Positions 18,193 to 28,350 of a stretch of DNA of 64,000 nucleotides are shown here, in pieces. The stretch is from positions 124,001-188,000 of the forward strand of contig NZ_VTZW01000015.1 of the NCBI RefSeq assembly GCF_009728995.1, given 5' to 3'. The stretch's first letter is position 1, and every line of letters begins with the position of its first letter. A model generated the notes under the pieces. The model saw only the letters and a program-made list of their open reading frames with translations, was not told the origin of the DNA and searched no databases. The position numbers were made by a program, and so were the translations under genes. This DNA is from Streptomonospora sp. PA3. GTDB taxonomy: Bacteria > Actinomycetota > Actinomycetes > Streptosporangiales > Streptosporangiaceae.

Positions 18193-18216
18193 GGTCACCT
18201 CCACTGTCGCTCACAT

Positions 18217-18241
18217 AACCTGATGCGATCAGACGCAGGTT
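18217..18241. promoter_or_regulatory. Nested palindrome in the hsp20/dnaJ divergent promoter (operator candidate)
   Basis: AACCTG (18217-18222) and CAGGTT (18236-18241) form a 6-bp inverted repeat, and inside it CTGAT-GCG-ATCAG (18220-18232) forms another. On the minus strand a TATAAA-like -10 lies just upstream, so a protein bound here would block hsp20 transcription. The sequence is not the classic HAIR consensus (CTTGAGT-N7-ACTCAAG), so the binding protein is inferred only from position next to the MerR/HspR-type gene. Confidence 0.45.
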
Positions 18242-18266
18242 TTATACCACGATCGAGAGAGAATAA

Positions 18267-19387
<1,121 letters not shown>

Positions 19388-19560
19388 CGCCGGCGGCGGA
19401 GGGCTCGAAGCTATGCGGATCGGTTCCGGTGTCCGGTGGTTGGTGCATGCGACGACGGGCGGTGAGGGCGGCGGTGGCGGGTCGCCCGGCTCCCGGCGCG
19501 GGAGTTCCGCCGCCCTCACCGCCCCGGCGCCCAACGCCACCGGCCGGCCCGGCCCCGCTC

Positions 19561-20877
19561 TCACCCCGACGCGGGCGGCTGCGGCAGCGCGGCCGGCCGC
19601 GCATCGGCGCGACGAGGCCGGCGGGCGAAGGGGGCCGCCAGGGCGACGGCGGCCGGCAGCACGGCCAGTGCGAACGCGGCGGGCACGTAGGAGTCCGCCA
19701 GGTCGTGCCCCAGCGACAGCAGCAGCGGGGCGACCGCGGTGGAGGAGACCGCCACCGACTGGGTGAGCCCGCGCAGCGTGCCCAGGCTCGCGGTGCCGTA
19801 GTAGTAGGGGAAGGCCGCGGCCTCCACCGAGCGGGCTCCCGATGCTCCCGCGCCCAGCGCCATGCCGTAGACGACGGCGGTCGGCCCCGGCCCCACGATC
19901 GGGAGCATGCACAGCGCCGCCGCCTGCACCGCCATGCAGGCCATGATCAGCAGTTTCGGCGAGAAGCGGTCGGTCGCGGCGCTGAAGGCGAAGGCGGCCA
20001 GCAGCCCGGCCACGGTCTGGGGGAGGAAGTTCGCCGCGGCCTGGGTGGGGGTCAGGCCCTGCTCGCCGAGGATGGAGATCTGGTGGAAGAACATCGCCGT
20101 GGTCACCAGTCCGCTGCAGGCCACGGCACCGGTGATGAGCCAGAACATCGAGGTGCGCACGATGGAGCGCAGCGGCCAGGCCTCCCCGCCCGCGCCGCCG
20201 CCGTCGCCCGCGCCCGCCTTTGCGTCGCCGCGGCCCCCGCGCACGCCGCGCAGTCCCCAGATCGCGATCGGCAGCACGACGGCCCACACCACGGCCGCCT
20301 CTCCCAGAACGGCGGCGCGCCAGCCGAATTCGGCGATGACACGCTCGGCGGCGACGGGGACCAGCGAGATCCCCGCCGTGCCGGCCGCGGTGGTCAGGCC
20401 GATGGCGGTGCCGCGCTTGCGTGTCACCGCGATCGCCACGGCGGTGGTGGCGACCAGCGTCATGCCGCCCTGGCCCATCGCCCGCGCGCCCACGAAGGCC
20501 ACGGTCAGCCCGACGATGCCCTCGACCAGCGAAAGCAGCGTCAGGAACGCGCCGAAGGAGAGCGCGATTCCGGCGAGGACGGGCCGCACCCCGAACCTGT
20601 CGACCGCACGCCCGATCCAGGGCAGCGCGAGCGCTCCGCACAGAGTGCCGACGAGGTAGGCGGTGGAGACGGCCGATCGGCTGACCTCCAGATCGGCGAT
20701 GAAGTGGTCGATCAGCACCGACATCCCGGCGGTCTGCCCCGGCCCGCTCAGCGCGAGGACGGTCCCGCACAGGGCGACGGCCACGGCCGGGTGGGCCGCA
20801 GGACGGCCGCGCGCAGCGGTGCCGGACTCGGGGGCGGATCGGGGGGCGGAGTCGGGGTGCGAGGACAGCGAGGACAC
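19561..20877 (-). CDS. Major facilitator superfamily transporter
   Basis: A protein of about 438 residues with 12 hydrophobic segments. It begins with VALCGTVLALSGPGQTAGMSVLIDHF and the inter-helix motif LPWIGRAVDRFGVRP (an MFS motif A variant). RAMGQGGMTLVATTAVAIAVTRKRGTAIGLTTAAG follows in the fourth and fifth helices. A charged Gly/Ala loop (GGRGDAKAGAGDGGGAGG) separates the two halves. The pattern recalls monocarboxylate/oxalate-type or drug-efflux MFS proteins; substrate unknown. The start is uncertain: I give the GTG at 20877, which has only a weak ribosome-binding site. Single gene. Confidence 0.78.
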   Translation of the reverse strand: MSSLSSHPDSAPRSAPESGTAARGRPAAHPAVAVALCGTVLALSGPGQTAGMSVLIDHFIADLEVSRSAVSTAYLVGTLCGALALPWIGRAVDRFGVRPVLAGIALSFGAFLTLLSLVEGIVGLTVAFVGARAMGQGGMTLVATTAVAIAVTRKRGTAIGLTTAAGTAGISLVPVAAERVIAEFGWRAAVLGEAAVVWAVVLPIAIWGLRGVRGGRGDAKAGAGDGGGAGGEAWPLRSIVRTSMFWLITGAVACSGLVTTAMFFHQISILGEQGLTPTQAAANFLPQTVAGLLAAFAFSAATDRFSPKLLIMACMAVQAAALCMLPIVGPGPTAVVYGMALGAGASGARSVEAAAFPYYYGTASLGTLRGLTQSVAVSSTAVAPLLLSLGHDLADSYVPAAFALAVLPAAVALAAPFARRPRRADARPAALPQPPASG

Positions 20878-21192
20878 CTGCTTTCGGTGGGAGGCGCGTG
20901 CAGGGGGCGGCCCGGCCGGGCGCGGGCGCACAACGGGCGGAACGTGGGGCGATCATCGGATGTCTGCGGACGCTCGGCGCGCCCCCGTCCGCACCGGCAC
21001 CCGGCCTCGGGCATCACTCCGTGATCACGCGGGCGTCACGGAGGGATACGGTATCCCACCCCCTCGGCCCCGCAGCGCCCGGCCCCGCTCCCTGCGGCGG
21101 CCGGGGCGCGGCGCCGTCTGGACCGACGAGCGCGGGAGCGAGGAGGGAAGACGGCGCCCCAAGCGCCCCGCACACCCGCCGAAAAACACGCC
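20878..21192. other. Intergenic region without a recognised gene
   Basis: About 315 bp between the leftward MFS gene start and the stop of the leftward NUDIX gene. It holds the MFS promoter region. I see no convincing reading frame, tRNA or strong palindrome here. Confidence 0.6.
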
Positions 21193-21729
21193 TCAGGGGA
21201 CCAGGCCGACGTGGGCGAGCGCCTGGCGCAGCAGCACGCCCTGGCCGCCGCTCATCTCCTGCTGGACGCCCTCGCCGGCGGCCTCCTCCGGGGAGAACCA
21301 GACCAAATCGAGCGCGTCCTGGCGGGGCCGGCAGTCGCCGGTCACGGGCACGACGTAGGCCAGGGAGACGGCGTGCTGGCGGGGATCGTGGAAGGGGGTG
21401 ACGCCCGGTGTGGGAAAGTACTCGGCCACCGTGAAGGGCTGCGGCGAGGCCGGAACACGGGGCAGCGCCACCGGCCCCAGGTCCTTCTCCAGGTGGCGCA
21501 GCAGGGCGTCGCGGATGCGCTCGTGGTAGAGCACCCGGCCCGACACCAGCGACCGGCTGATGGTCCCGTCGGGCGCGACGCCCAGCAGGAGGCCCACGCT
21601 GGTCACCGTCCCCGACTCGTCCACCCGCACCGGCACCGCGTTGACGTAGACGATGGGCAGGCGTCCGCGCGCGTCCTCGATCTCGGTCCGGGAGAGCCAA
21701 CCGGGCGAGGTGTCCGTCGTTTCAGTCAT
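21193..21729 (-). CDS. NUDIX-fold family protein (DUF4916-like)
   Basis: A 178-residue protein beginning [31 protein letters not shown], the DUF4916/NUDIX-related actinobacterial family start. Strands [44 protein letters not shown] cover the position of a NUDIX box, but only part of the canonical GX5EX7REUXEEXGU pattern is seen, so hydrolase activity is doubtful. [28 protein letters not shown] closes the fold. The ATG at 21729 is divergent from the mscR gene. The function of the family is unassigned. Confidence 0.72.
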   Translation of the reverse strand: MTETTDTSPGWLSRTEIEDARGRLPIVYVNAVPVRVDESGTVTSVGLLLGVAPDGTISRSLVSGRVLYHERIRDALLRHLEKDLGPVALPRVPASPQPFTVAEYFPTPGVTPFHDPRQHAVSLAYVVPVTGDCRPRQDALDLVWFSPEEAAGEGVQQEMSGGQGVLLRQALAHVGLVP

Positions 21730-21998
21730 GTCCCCGTCCTACCCCATCGGCACCACCGGCACCGCGGGCCTCCCGGTGCCCACCCGTCCCATGCCGCTTC
21801 CGGCCGGCCGGGCCGGGCTCGGGCGGAGGCGATCGGGCGCCGACCGCATTCTCTTCGGAACGGGTGGTGGACGCGGTGGGGGTGACTGGACACCATGGCC
21901 TCAAGGAGCGGCGCGCAGACCGCGCTTCGGCCCCGCACCCGACCGGGCCGGCAGCGCTCCTTCGGCGACAGGGCGGCAACGAAAGAGGGCATGGCTTC

Positions 21999-23084
21999 AT
22001 GACGCAGGAAGTGCGCGGGGTCGTCGCGCGGACCAAGGACGCACCCGTCGAGACGACGACGGTCATCATCCCCGATCCCGGCCCCGGAGAGGCCGTGGTG
22101 CGCGTGCAGGCGTGCGGGGTCTGCCACACCGACCTGCACTACAAGCTGGGCGGAATCAGCGACGACTTCCCCTTCCTGCTCGGCCACGAGGCGGCGGGGA
22201 TCGTGGAGTCGGTGGGCGAGGGCGTCACCGACGTCAAGCCCGGCGACTTCGTGGTGCTGAACTGGCGGGCGGTGTGCGGGCAGTGCCGCGCCTGCAAGCG
22301 CGGCCGGCCCTGGTACTGCTTCGACACCCACAACGCCGCCCAGCCGATGACCCTGGCCGACGGCACTCCCCTCTCCCCCGCCCTGGGAATCGGCGCCTTC
22401 GCCGACAAGACCCTGGTGGCCGCCGGCCAGTGCACCAAGGTCGACCCCAAGGCCGCCCCGAGCACGGCCGGGTTGCTGGGGTGCGGGGTGATGGCCGGCA
22501 TCGGCGCGGCGATCAACACCGGATCGGTGGGGCGCGGCGACAGCGTCGCCGTGATCGGGTGCGGCGGTGTCGGCACGGCCGCCGTGGCCGGCGCCCGCCT
22601 GGCCGGGGCGGCCAGGATCATCGCCGTGGACCTCGACCCGCGCAAACTGGACTCGGCCGCGGCCCTGGGCGCCACCCACACCGTCGACGCCCGCGAGCAG
22701 GACCCCGTCGAGGCGGTGCGCGAGCTGACGGGCGGCTTCGGCGCCGACGTCGTCATCGAGGCCGTGGGGCGGCCGGAGACCTACAAGCAGGCCTTCTACG
22801 CCCGCGACCTGGCCGGCACGCTGGTGCTGGTGGGTGTGCCCACCCCGGAGATGACCCTGGAGTTGCCGCTGCTGGACGTCTTCGGCCGCGGCGGCGCGCT
22901 GAAGTCGTCCTGGTACGGCGACTGCCTGCCCAGCCGCGACTTCCCGATGCTGATCGACCTCTACCTGCAGGGCCGGCTCGACCTGGACGCGTTCGTCTCC
23001 GAGACCATCCCGCTGGACGGCATCGAGGACGCGTTCGCCAAGATGCACCGCGGCGACGTGCTGCGCTCGGTCGTGGTGCTGTGA
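21999..23084 (+). CDS. mscR: S-(hydroxymethyl)mycothiol dehydrogenase (formaldehyde detoxification)
   Basis: A 361-residue zinc medium-chain dehydrogenase that oxidises the formaldehyde-mycothiol adduct with NAD and also acts as nitrosomycothiol reductase in mycobacteria. It starts [18 protein letters not shown] as in that family. Catalytic zinc ligands lie in [12 protein letters not shown] and [10 protein letters not shown]. The structural zinc site is [15 protein letters not shown]. The Rossmann motif is [18 protein letters not shown], with VDLDPRKL after it. [23 protein letters not shown] near the C-terminus is typical of MscR. No mycothiol hydrolase or metallo-beta-lactamase partner follows; a perfect palindromic terminator does. 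Confidence 0.9.
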   Translation: MTQEVRGVVARTKDAPVETTTVIIPDPGPGEAVVRVQACGVCHTDLHYKLGGISDDFPFLLGHEAAGIVESVGEGVTDVKPGDFVVLNWRAVCGQCRACKRGRPWYCFDTHNAAQPMTLADGTPLSPALGIGAFADKTLVAAGQCTKVDPKAAPSTAGLLGCGVMAGIGAAINTGSVGRGDSVAVIGCGGVGTAAVAGARLAGAARIIAVDLDPRKLDSAAALGATHTVDAREQDPVEAVRELTGGFGADVVIEAVGRPETYKQAFYARDLAGTLVLVGVPTPEMTLELPLLDVFGRGGALKSSWYGDCLPSRDFPMLIDLYLQGRLDLDAFVSETIPLDGIEDAFAKMHRGDVLRSVVVL

Positions 23085-23088
23085 ACCG

Positions 23089-23118
23089 GTGCCGCGGCCC
23101 CGCGCGGGGCCGCGGCAC
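23089..23118. terminator. Perfect 30-nt palindrome terminator between convergent genes
   Basis: Arms 23089-23102 and 23105-23118 are exact 14-nt reverse complements with a 2-nt centre. The palindrome starts five bases past the mscR stop codon and faces the convergent MalY-type gene, so it can end both transcripts. Confidence 0.75.
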
Positions 23119-23129
23119 CCGGCCCGGGC

Positions 23130-24308
23130 TCAGACCGTGCCGGACCCGCCCACCGCAGCGGCGATCCGGGTGATGAGCCGGCGGAGGATCGGCCGCGGGG
23201 TGGCGAAGTTGAGGCGGGCGAACCCGCGGCCGGGTTCGCCGCACTCGGGGCCGTCGACCAGCACGATCCCGGCCCGCTCGTGCAGCACGCGCCCGGGGTG
23301 GTCGCCCAGTCCGAGCCCGCGGAAGTCCAACCAGGCCAGGTAGGTGCCTTCGGGCGGGGTGTAGCCCGCGCCCGGCAGGTGTTCGGCCAGCAGCTCGCCC
23401 AGCGCGCGCCGGTTGCCGTCGAGGTAGGCCAGCACCTCCTCCAGCCAGGGGCCGCCCGAGGTGTAGGCGGCGGTGGCGGCGGCCACGCCCAGGTTTCCGG
23501 CGCCGTGGGCCAGGACGGGGCCGATCTCGGCCAGCACGGCGGCGTCGGCGGGGTTGCTCACGATCAGCTGGGCGCACTTGAGTCCTGGCACGTTCCAGGC
23601 CTTGGACGCCGAGGTGGCCGTCACCGCGTGCCCGGCCGCCGCCGGCGAGACCGAGGCGTAGGGCACGTGGCGGTGCCCGGGGTAGGTCAGCGGCGCGTGG
23701 ATCTCGTCGGCGAAGACGCGGCCGCCGTGGCGTTCCACGACCTCGCTGAGCGCCGCGAGCTCGTCGGCGGTGAAGACGCGGCCCAGCGGGTTGTAGGGGT
23801 TGCACAGGGTGAGCAGGTGCCCGCCCGCGCGGAAGGCGCGGTCGATCGCCTCCAGGTCGAAGACGGCGCGGCCGCCGTCGTCGATCATCGGGACCTCGAT
23901 GATCTCGCGGCCGAGGCTGTGCGGCACGGTGAGGAAGGGCATGTAGGCCGGCGTGGGCAGGATCACGGGGCTGCCCGGCCGGGAGAGGTGCTCGATCGCG
24001 GTCTCGAAGCCCTTGACCACGTCGGCGATCGGGTGGACGTCTGCGGGGTCGACCGCCCAGCCGTAGCGGTCGCGCTGCCATCGGGCGCAGGCGCTGCGCA
24101 TGTCGGCGACGGCGCGCGGCGGCAGGTAGCCGAACTCCATGCCGTCGACCGCGGCGTGCAGCGCCTCGGTGATCGGCGGCGCGGTGCCGAAGTCCATTTC
24201 GGCGATGAACGCGCCCAGGGTGTCGCCGCCGTGCAGCGTCCACTTGATGCCGCCGCGGGAGCGGAGGGTGTCGATCGTCACCGCGTCGAACTCGCTGGCC
24301 AGGCTCAC
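23130..24308 (-). CDS. MalY/PatB-type PLP aminotransferase or cystathionine beta-lyase
   Basis: A 392-residue fold-type I PLP enzyme. RGGIKWTLHGGDTLGAFIAEMDFGTAPPI (about residues 18-46) is the MalY/PatB start. LCNPYNPLGRVFTADEL, VFADEIHAPLTYPGH and the PLP lysine in TATSASKAWNVPGLKCAQLI follow the family. LNFATPRPILRRLITRI closes it. These enzymes carry out C-S beta-elimination on cystathionine or aromatic amine transfer. GTG start at 24308. It is followed by the mscR terminator and preceded by about 215 bp without a gene. Confidence 0.85.
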   Translation of the reverse strand: MSLASEFDAVTIDTLRSRGGIKWTLHGGDTLGAFIAEMDFGTAPPITEALHAAVDGMEFGYLPPRAVADMRSACARWQRDRYGWAVDPADVHPIADVVKGFETAIEHLSRPGSPVILPTPAYMPFLTVPHSLGREIIEVPMIDDGGRAVFDLEAIDRAFRAGGHLLTLCNPYNPLGRVFTADELAALSEVVERHGGRVFADEIHAPLTYPGHRHVPYASVSPAAAGHAVTATSASKAWNVPGLKCAQLIVSNPADAAVLAEIGPVLAHGAGNLGVAAATAAYTSGGPWLEEVLAYLDGNRRALGELLAEHLPGAGYTPPEGTYLAWLDFRGLGLGDHPGRVLHERAGIVLVDGPECGEPGRGFARLNFATPRPILRRLITRIAAAVGGSGTV

Positions 24309-24524
24309 CGACCGTCCTTTCCGGGCGTGGGCGCGCGGCCGCGGCCGCCCGGTGCGAGCGGGCCCCCGCGGGGGCGCGCCGGGCGGCGGAACCGCGACGT
24401 GGACACGGCTGCGGGCGGCTCAGCGGGAAACGCGCCGCCCTCGCCTGCGATCCACTCTAGGCCGCATGCGCGGCGCCGGCGCAGGGGACTCCCCTGCCGG
24501 CTCGCCGCGGTGAGCGGGGGCCGG

Positions 24525-25727
24525 TCAGGACTTCGCGGGCGCGCCCTTCGACGCGTTGTTCGCCAGGTCGGTGAACAGCTCCTCCCACATGACGTGGACG
24601 TGCTCGGGCGCGTAGCTCTGCGCGGTCTTGAGGGCCTCGGCCCCCATGGACGAGCGCAGCTCCTGGTCGTCCATCATCTTCGAGATCGCCTCGGCCAGGG
24701 CGTCGACGTCCTTGGGCGGCACGAGGATCCCGTCCTTGCCGTCGGTGATGACGTCGGCGGGCCCGGTGGGGCAGTCGAAGCTGACGACCGGCAGCGCGTG
24801 GGTCATCGCCTCGATGACGACCATCGGCAGCCCCTCGAACCGGGAGCTGAGGATGTAGAAGGACGACTTGGCGAGCTCGCCGTCCATGTCGTCGGTGTGG
24901 CCCATCAGGAACACGTGGTTGTAGAGGTGGTGCTCGTCGATGAGCGCGCGCAGCTCGGCCCTCTTCTTCCCGGTGCCGAAGATCCGCAGCTGCCAGTCCG
25001 GATGGCGCTCGGCGACCTTCTTGTAGGCCGGGATCAGCATGTCGAAGCCCTTCTGCGGGGAAAGCCGTCCCGCGGCGAGGGCGATCTTGCTGGTGTGGTC
25101 GGAGGGCTCCTGCTCCATCGAGTGCACCGCGTTGGGGATGCGCACGACGCGGGTGCCGGGGAGCAGTTCCTCGTAGTCCTGGCGGTCGCGGTTGGTGAGC
25201 ACGGCGACGGCGTCGAAGCGCGGGTAGTGCTTGCGGATCGCCCGCCGCACGTCCTTGCGGTGCGTGGCCAGGTTCATGTGCTCCTGGGCGACGCGGATCA
25301 GCTGCGGGTCGGCGTAGCGCGCGGCGAGGATGTTCAGGCCGGGCCGGGTGGTGACAAGGACGCCGTCGTGCACCCCTTTGAGGTAGCGGATGATCTCGCG
25401 CTCGACGTAGCGGTTGAACGCGTCGGCCGCGAACTCCCCGGTCGGGATGACCGAGGGACCGAGCTTCTTGAGCCGCTCGCTCTCCCAGGCGCGGTAGCGG
25501 GCGACGGGGCCGAGCCTGGGTGCGTCGGCCTTCGCGGGGCGCTGGTCGACGATGGCGCTCAGCTTCACCCGCTCGTCCAGGTCGAAGTTGGGATCGTCCC
25601 TGTGTCGGATGACGCTGACGATCTCGACCTCGTGCCCCAATCCCGCCATGGTCTTGGCCTGGGTGAACACGGTACGGATGGTTCCGCCGGTGCCGTAGGC
25701 GTTCAGCAGCAGGTAGCGGATCCTCAT
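24525..25727 (-). CDS. GT4-like glycosyltransferase
   Basis: A 400-residue GT-B glycosyltransferase. The N-terminal domain starts MRIRYLLLNAYGTGGTIRTVFTQAKTMAGLGHEVEIVSV, with the glycine-rich acceptor loop. The C-terminal nucleotide-sugar domain has LAAGRLSPQKGFDMLIPAYKKV, LRIFGTGKKRAELRAL and the E-x7-E motif FEGLPMVVIEAMTHALPVVSF. It is the third gene of an operon: its ATG at 25727 overlaps the upstream gene's stop (ATGA). The upstream genes encode a sulfotransferase and an accessory-domain protein, so the operon may build or decorate a surface polymer or glycolipid. No signal peptide. Confidence 0.85.
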   Translation of the reverse strand: MRIRYLLLNAYGTGGTIRTVFTQAKTMAGLGHEVEIVSVIRHRDDPNFDLDERVKLSAIVDQRPAKADAPRLGPVARYRAWESERLKKLGPSVIPTGEFAADAFNRYVEREIIRYLKGVHDGVLVTTRPGLNILAARYADPQLIRVAQEHMNLATHRKDVRRAIRKHYPRFDAVAVLTNRDRQDYEELLPGTRVVRIPNAVHSMEQEPSDHTSKIALAAGRLSPQKGFDMLIPAYKKVAERHPDWQLRIFGTGKKRAELRALIDEHHLYNHVFLMGHTDDMDGELAKSSFYILSSRFEGLPMVVIEAMTHALPVVSFDCPTGPADVITDGKDGILVPPKDVDALAEAISKMMDDQELRSSMGAEALKTAQSYAPEHVHVMWEELFTDLANNASKGAPAKS

Positions 25728-26209
25728 GGAGATTCCTTGCCGGATGAGTCGGACGGGCTGGGCACGCAGTCGACCGAGAGGTTGTTGTAGATCGTGTAGA
25801 AGGGCTGCACCGCGGCGCGCACGCCTTCGGCCTGGGCCTGTTGGGCGGGGAAGACCATGATCTTCTTCTTGTTGGCGATGTCGTCGAGGTGGCGGCCGAT
25901 GCGCAGCCACTCCTCGACGCCCTGCTCCAGCCGGTCCTCGGGGACCGCGAAGAGGTCCCACTTGGCCCCTCCGTCGGGGAACCCGCCGGAGGGCACGAAG
26001 TCCTCCACGGGCACAGAGACGTCGAAGCGTCCGCCGTCGAGGGGGAGTTCGTAGCGCAGGCGGGTGTCGGTGTCGCGCAGTACCGCCACCAGGTACCAGG
26101 AGGCCGGTTCGGCACCGGCGCCGTGGAGGTCGCCGACGACGCGGACGCCGCCGTCGCGCGGCCAGATCTCGGCGACCTCGGCGTGGGGGGTCGTGCTGGG
26201 CGCGTTCAC
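25724..26209 (-). CDS. Unknown beta-rich protein between sulfotransferase and glycosyltransferase
   Basis: A 161-residue soluble protein from the GTG at 26209, coupled to both neighbours by 4-nt overlaps (GTGA upstream, ATGA downstream). The N-terminal half reads as alternating strands (GGVRVVGDLHGAG, SWYLVAVLRDTDTRLRYELPLDGG, FDVSVPVEDFVP, KWDLFAVPEDRLEQG). It then has EEWLRIGRHLDDIANKKKI and VQPFYTIYNNLSVD. The motif RIGRHLDDI-NKK with YTIYNNLSV reminds me of accessory domains attached to teichoic-acid-type glycosyltransferases in actinobacteria; that is recollection, not proof. As a stand-alone protein it may assist the adjacent glycosyltransferase. Confidence 0.68.
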   Translation of the reverse strand: MNAPSTTPHAEVAEIWPRDGGVRVVGDLHGAGAEPASWYLVAVLRDTDTRLRYELPLDGGRFDVSVPVEDFVPSGGFPDGGAKWDLFAVPEDRLEQGVEEWLRIGRHLDDIANKKKIMVFPAQQAQAEGVRAAVQPFYTIYNNLSVDCVPSPSDSSGKESP

Positions 26210-27180
26210 GAAACCGCCGCCCCTTCGCGCTCGCCGGTGCCGGAATCGCCGCCGCTGGAGTCGCCGTCGAGGTAGCCCCACTGCTCGCTGATCGTGCGCA
26301 GCATGTCGGGGATCTCCGCGGCGTCGGGCAGCTTGCGGCCGGGCTGGACGCTGCCGGAGCGGATCTTGTCCTTCCAGTCGCCCAGGCCCTTGGTGAAGTC
26401 GCCCTGGGTGCTGTCGCCGTACTCCAGCATCTGCGGCTCGTACTCCAGGCCGAGGTGGTCGCAGATGCCCTGCAACTGACCGGCCGGGTCGGCGGTCAGC
26501 TCCTCGTAGCGCACGGTGTAGGCGTTGGGCAGGCCTTCGCGCGCCCGCTGGACCGCCTTCATGTAGCGCAGCGCGTCCTCGGCGGCCTCGTCTGCGGTGC
26601 GCTTCTCGGGGTCGGCCTCGTGCCAGGACTTGGCGATGGAGACGGGGTGGCGCAGCAGGCAGATGAAGCGGGCGTCGGGCCAGCAGGCGGCGATGCGCTG
26701 CCAGACGAACGCGTTGCTGGGGGTCTTCTCGACGATGAACTCCTTGCCGGAGCGGACGAGCTCGCGGTGCATCACCCGGTCCCACAGCAGGTGCTCGATG
26801 TCGCCGCGCTCCAGGCCGCAGGCCTCCATCGCGCGCTGGGAGAGCTTGGTGCGGAAGTGCACCTCCAGCCGGCGGATGTGCAGCTCGTGGGGGGCGTGCA
26901 GCTTGGAGTGCGCGTTGAGCAGCAGGCGCAGCAGCGTCGACCCGGACCGCACCGGGGAGATGACGAAGACCGGCCGGTCCAGCAGGCGGTCCAGCTCCGG
27001 GTTCTCCGGCGGGCGGAAGGGGACCTTCTCCTTGGGCTTCTTGGTGACCGCGGATCCTCCGGCGGCCTTGGGCTTGGGCTTGGCGGCCGCCGGCGCCTGC
27101 TTCTTGCGGGCTCTGCGCAGCTCAACGCCCAGGGTCGCGCCGAGCGCCGAGTTGATTTTGCGTGGAAGATCCATGCTCAT
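26206..27180 (-). CDS. Sulfotransferase family protein
   Basis: A 324-residue protein of the PAPS-dependent sulfotransferase superfamily. Residues 20-60 are a Lys/Pro/Ala-rich linker (KKQAPAAAKPKPKAAGG). The 5'-phosphosulfate loop is VFVISPVRSGSTLLRLLLNAH (about residue 72), the 3'-phosphate segment is RFICLLRHPVSIAKSWHEAD, and VRYEELTADPAGQLQGICDHLGLEYEP is the usual C-terminal region. Start at the first ATG of an M-S-M pair (27180). It is the first gene of the operon with the unknown protein and the GT4 enzyme. Acceptor unknown; a sulfated glycan or glycolipid is a reasonable guess. Confidence 0.83.
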   Translation of the reverse strand: MSMDLPRKINSALGATLGVELRRARKKQAPAAAKPKPKAAGGSAVTKKPKEKVPFRPPENPELDRLLDRPVFVISPVRSGSTLLRLLLNAHSKLHAPHELHIRRLEVHFRTKLSQRAMEACGLERGDIEHLLWDRVMHRELVRSGKEFIVEKTPSNAFVWQRIAACWPDARFICLLRHPVSIAKSWHEADPEKRTADEAAEDALRYMKAVQRAREGLPNAYTVRYEELTADPAGQLQGICDHLGLEYEPQMLEYGDSTQGDFTKGLGDWKDKIRSGSVQPGRKLPDAAEIPDMLRTISEQWGYLDGDSSGGDSGTGEREGAAVS

Positions 27181-27697
27181 GGAACTTATGGCTCTTTTCG
27201 ACTGGGAGCAAAGGTAACGGTCTGTCTTCGTTAACGCCGCAGCCGACCGCCGGCCACCGCCGGGCCACCTCGCCTCAGGAGACTGCCTGCGGCGAGATGC
27301 GGTTCCGCGGCGGCGGCCGCGGAGGCGCGCCGTGCATACACGAGGGGGCATGCGCGGAGCCGCCCGAAGGCCGATCCGATCGGCGGCCGAAGCCGTGGAC
27401 AGCGCGAAACGAAAGCCGCGGGAAGCGCACCGGCATCCGCTTCGGGGACCCCGGTCGTCCGCCGGAACCCGCCGGGCCGTGGAGTCGATGACGCGGCCAC
27501 TGCCACGATAACCGCCGCCCGAGAGCCGATCGAGCAACCGCGGCCGTCCGCGCCGGCCGCGGCGGGCCGTCGACCCGCGCGTGCGAGTACAGGTTCACAT
27601 AAAACTCACAGCATTGCACTCCGCGCGGCTTCGCGTGTCCGACCGGCGCGGCGCGCCGCGGGTCGCGCCTTGCGGGGCCGCAACCGGCCGGAACCTA
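27181..27697. other. Intergenic region without a recognised gene
   Basis: About 515 bp between the leftward sulfotransferase operon and the rightward PfpI-marR promoter. It must hold the sulfotransferase promoter near 27181-27240, a stretch of lower GC. Several GC-rich open frames exist on both strands but none has family-like residues or a good ribosome-binding site. I see no RNA gene. Confidence 0.55.
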
Positions 27698-27732
27698 TTG
27701 ACAACACCCTGTCGAATCGACAATATGTTGTC
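27698..27732 (+). promoter_or_regulatory. Promoter with overlapping palindromic operators, probably giving a leaderless mRNA
   Basis: TTGACA (27698-27703), a 17-nt spacer and CAATAT (27721-27726) resemble a sigma-70 type promoter. The expected start of transcription, about seven bases on, is the A of the ATG at 27733. TGTCGA-A-TCGACA (27710-27722) is a perfect 13-nt palindrome in the spacer, and GACAAC (27700-27705) with GTTGTC (27727-27732) forms an outer inverted repeat spanning both promoter boxes. A MarR-type repressor is encoded second in this operon and is the likely ligand. Confidence 0.55.
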
Positions 27733-28350
27733 ATGAATACCGCAACCGTCCATCTGGCGGTCTACAACACCCTCGCCGACTGGGAGCCCGGCCACGCCCT
27801 GGCGCACCTGCGGACCGGCTCCCCCGGCAAGGAGGCCGACTACGGCGTGGCCACCGTGGGGCCGACCGCGGATCCGGTCACCACCATGGGAGGCGTGCGC
27901 GTCCTGCCCGACATCGCGCTCGCCGACCTCGACCCCGCGCACAGCGCGATGCTCATCCTGCCGGGCGCCGAACTGTGGGACGCCGACCCGCCGGCGCTGG
28001 CACCGTTCGCGCGCGCCGCCCGCGGCTTCCTCGACGCCGGCGTGCCCGTGGCGGCCATCTGCGGGGCGACGGCCGGCCTGGCCCGCGAAGGGCTGCTCGA
28101 CGACCGGCCGCACACCTCCGCCGCAGCCGAGTACCTCGCCGCCACCGGCTACGCCGGCGCCGACCACTACCGCGACGAGCCCGCCGTCAGCGGCGGCGGC
28201 CTCATCACGGCCGGCCCCACCGCGCCGGTGGCCTTCGCCCGCGAGATCTTCGCCGAGCTGGGGCTGTACCGGCCGGCGGCGCTGGACGCCTGGTACCGGC
28301 TGCACGCCCACAGCGACCCGGCGGCCTTCGCGGAGCTGATGTCGTCGTGA
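27733..28350 (+). CDS. DJ-1/PfpI family protein
   Basis: A 205-residue class I glutamine-amidotransferase-like protein. The start TVHLAVYNTLADWEPGHALAHL and ADYGVATVGPTADPVTTMGG match the DJ-1/PfpI branch that includes YdeA/ThiJ-like proteins. The nucleophile elbow VAAICGATAGLAREGLLDDRPHTS carries the conserved cysteine (about residue 102), with Glu in ILPGAELWD before it. Members act as glyoxalases, chaperones or isonitrile hydratases; the activity here is not determined. The ATG follows directly on a promoter-like sequence without a ribosome-binding site. Its stop overlaps the marR start (GTGA). Confidence 0.85.
   Translation: MNTATVHLAVYNTLADWEPGHALAHLRTGSPGKEADYGVATVGPTADPVTTMGGVRVLPDIALADLDPAHSAMLILPGAELWDADPPALAPFARAARGFLDAGVPVAAICGATAGLAREGLLDDRPHTSAAAEYLAATGYAGADHYRDEPAVSGGGLITAGPTAPVAFAREIFAELGLYRPAALDAWYRLHAHSDPAAFAELMSS

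Noticed and set aside
27162-27491. A rightward open frame in the gap before the PfpI-marR promoter
   Set aside because: No family resemblance, no ribosome-binding site and an Arg-rich composition typical of shadow frames.
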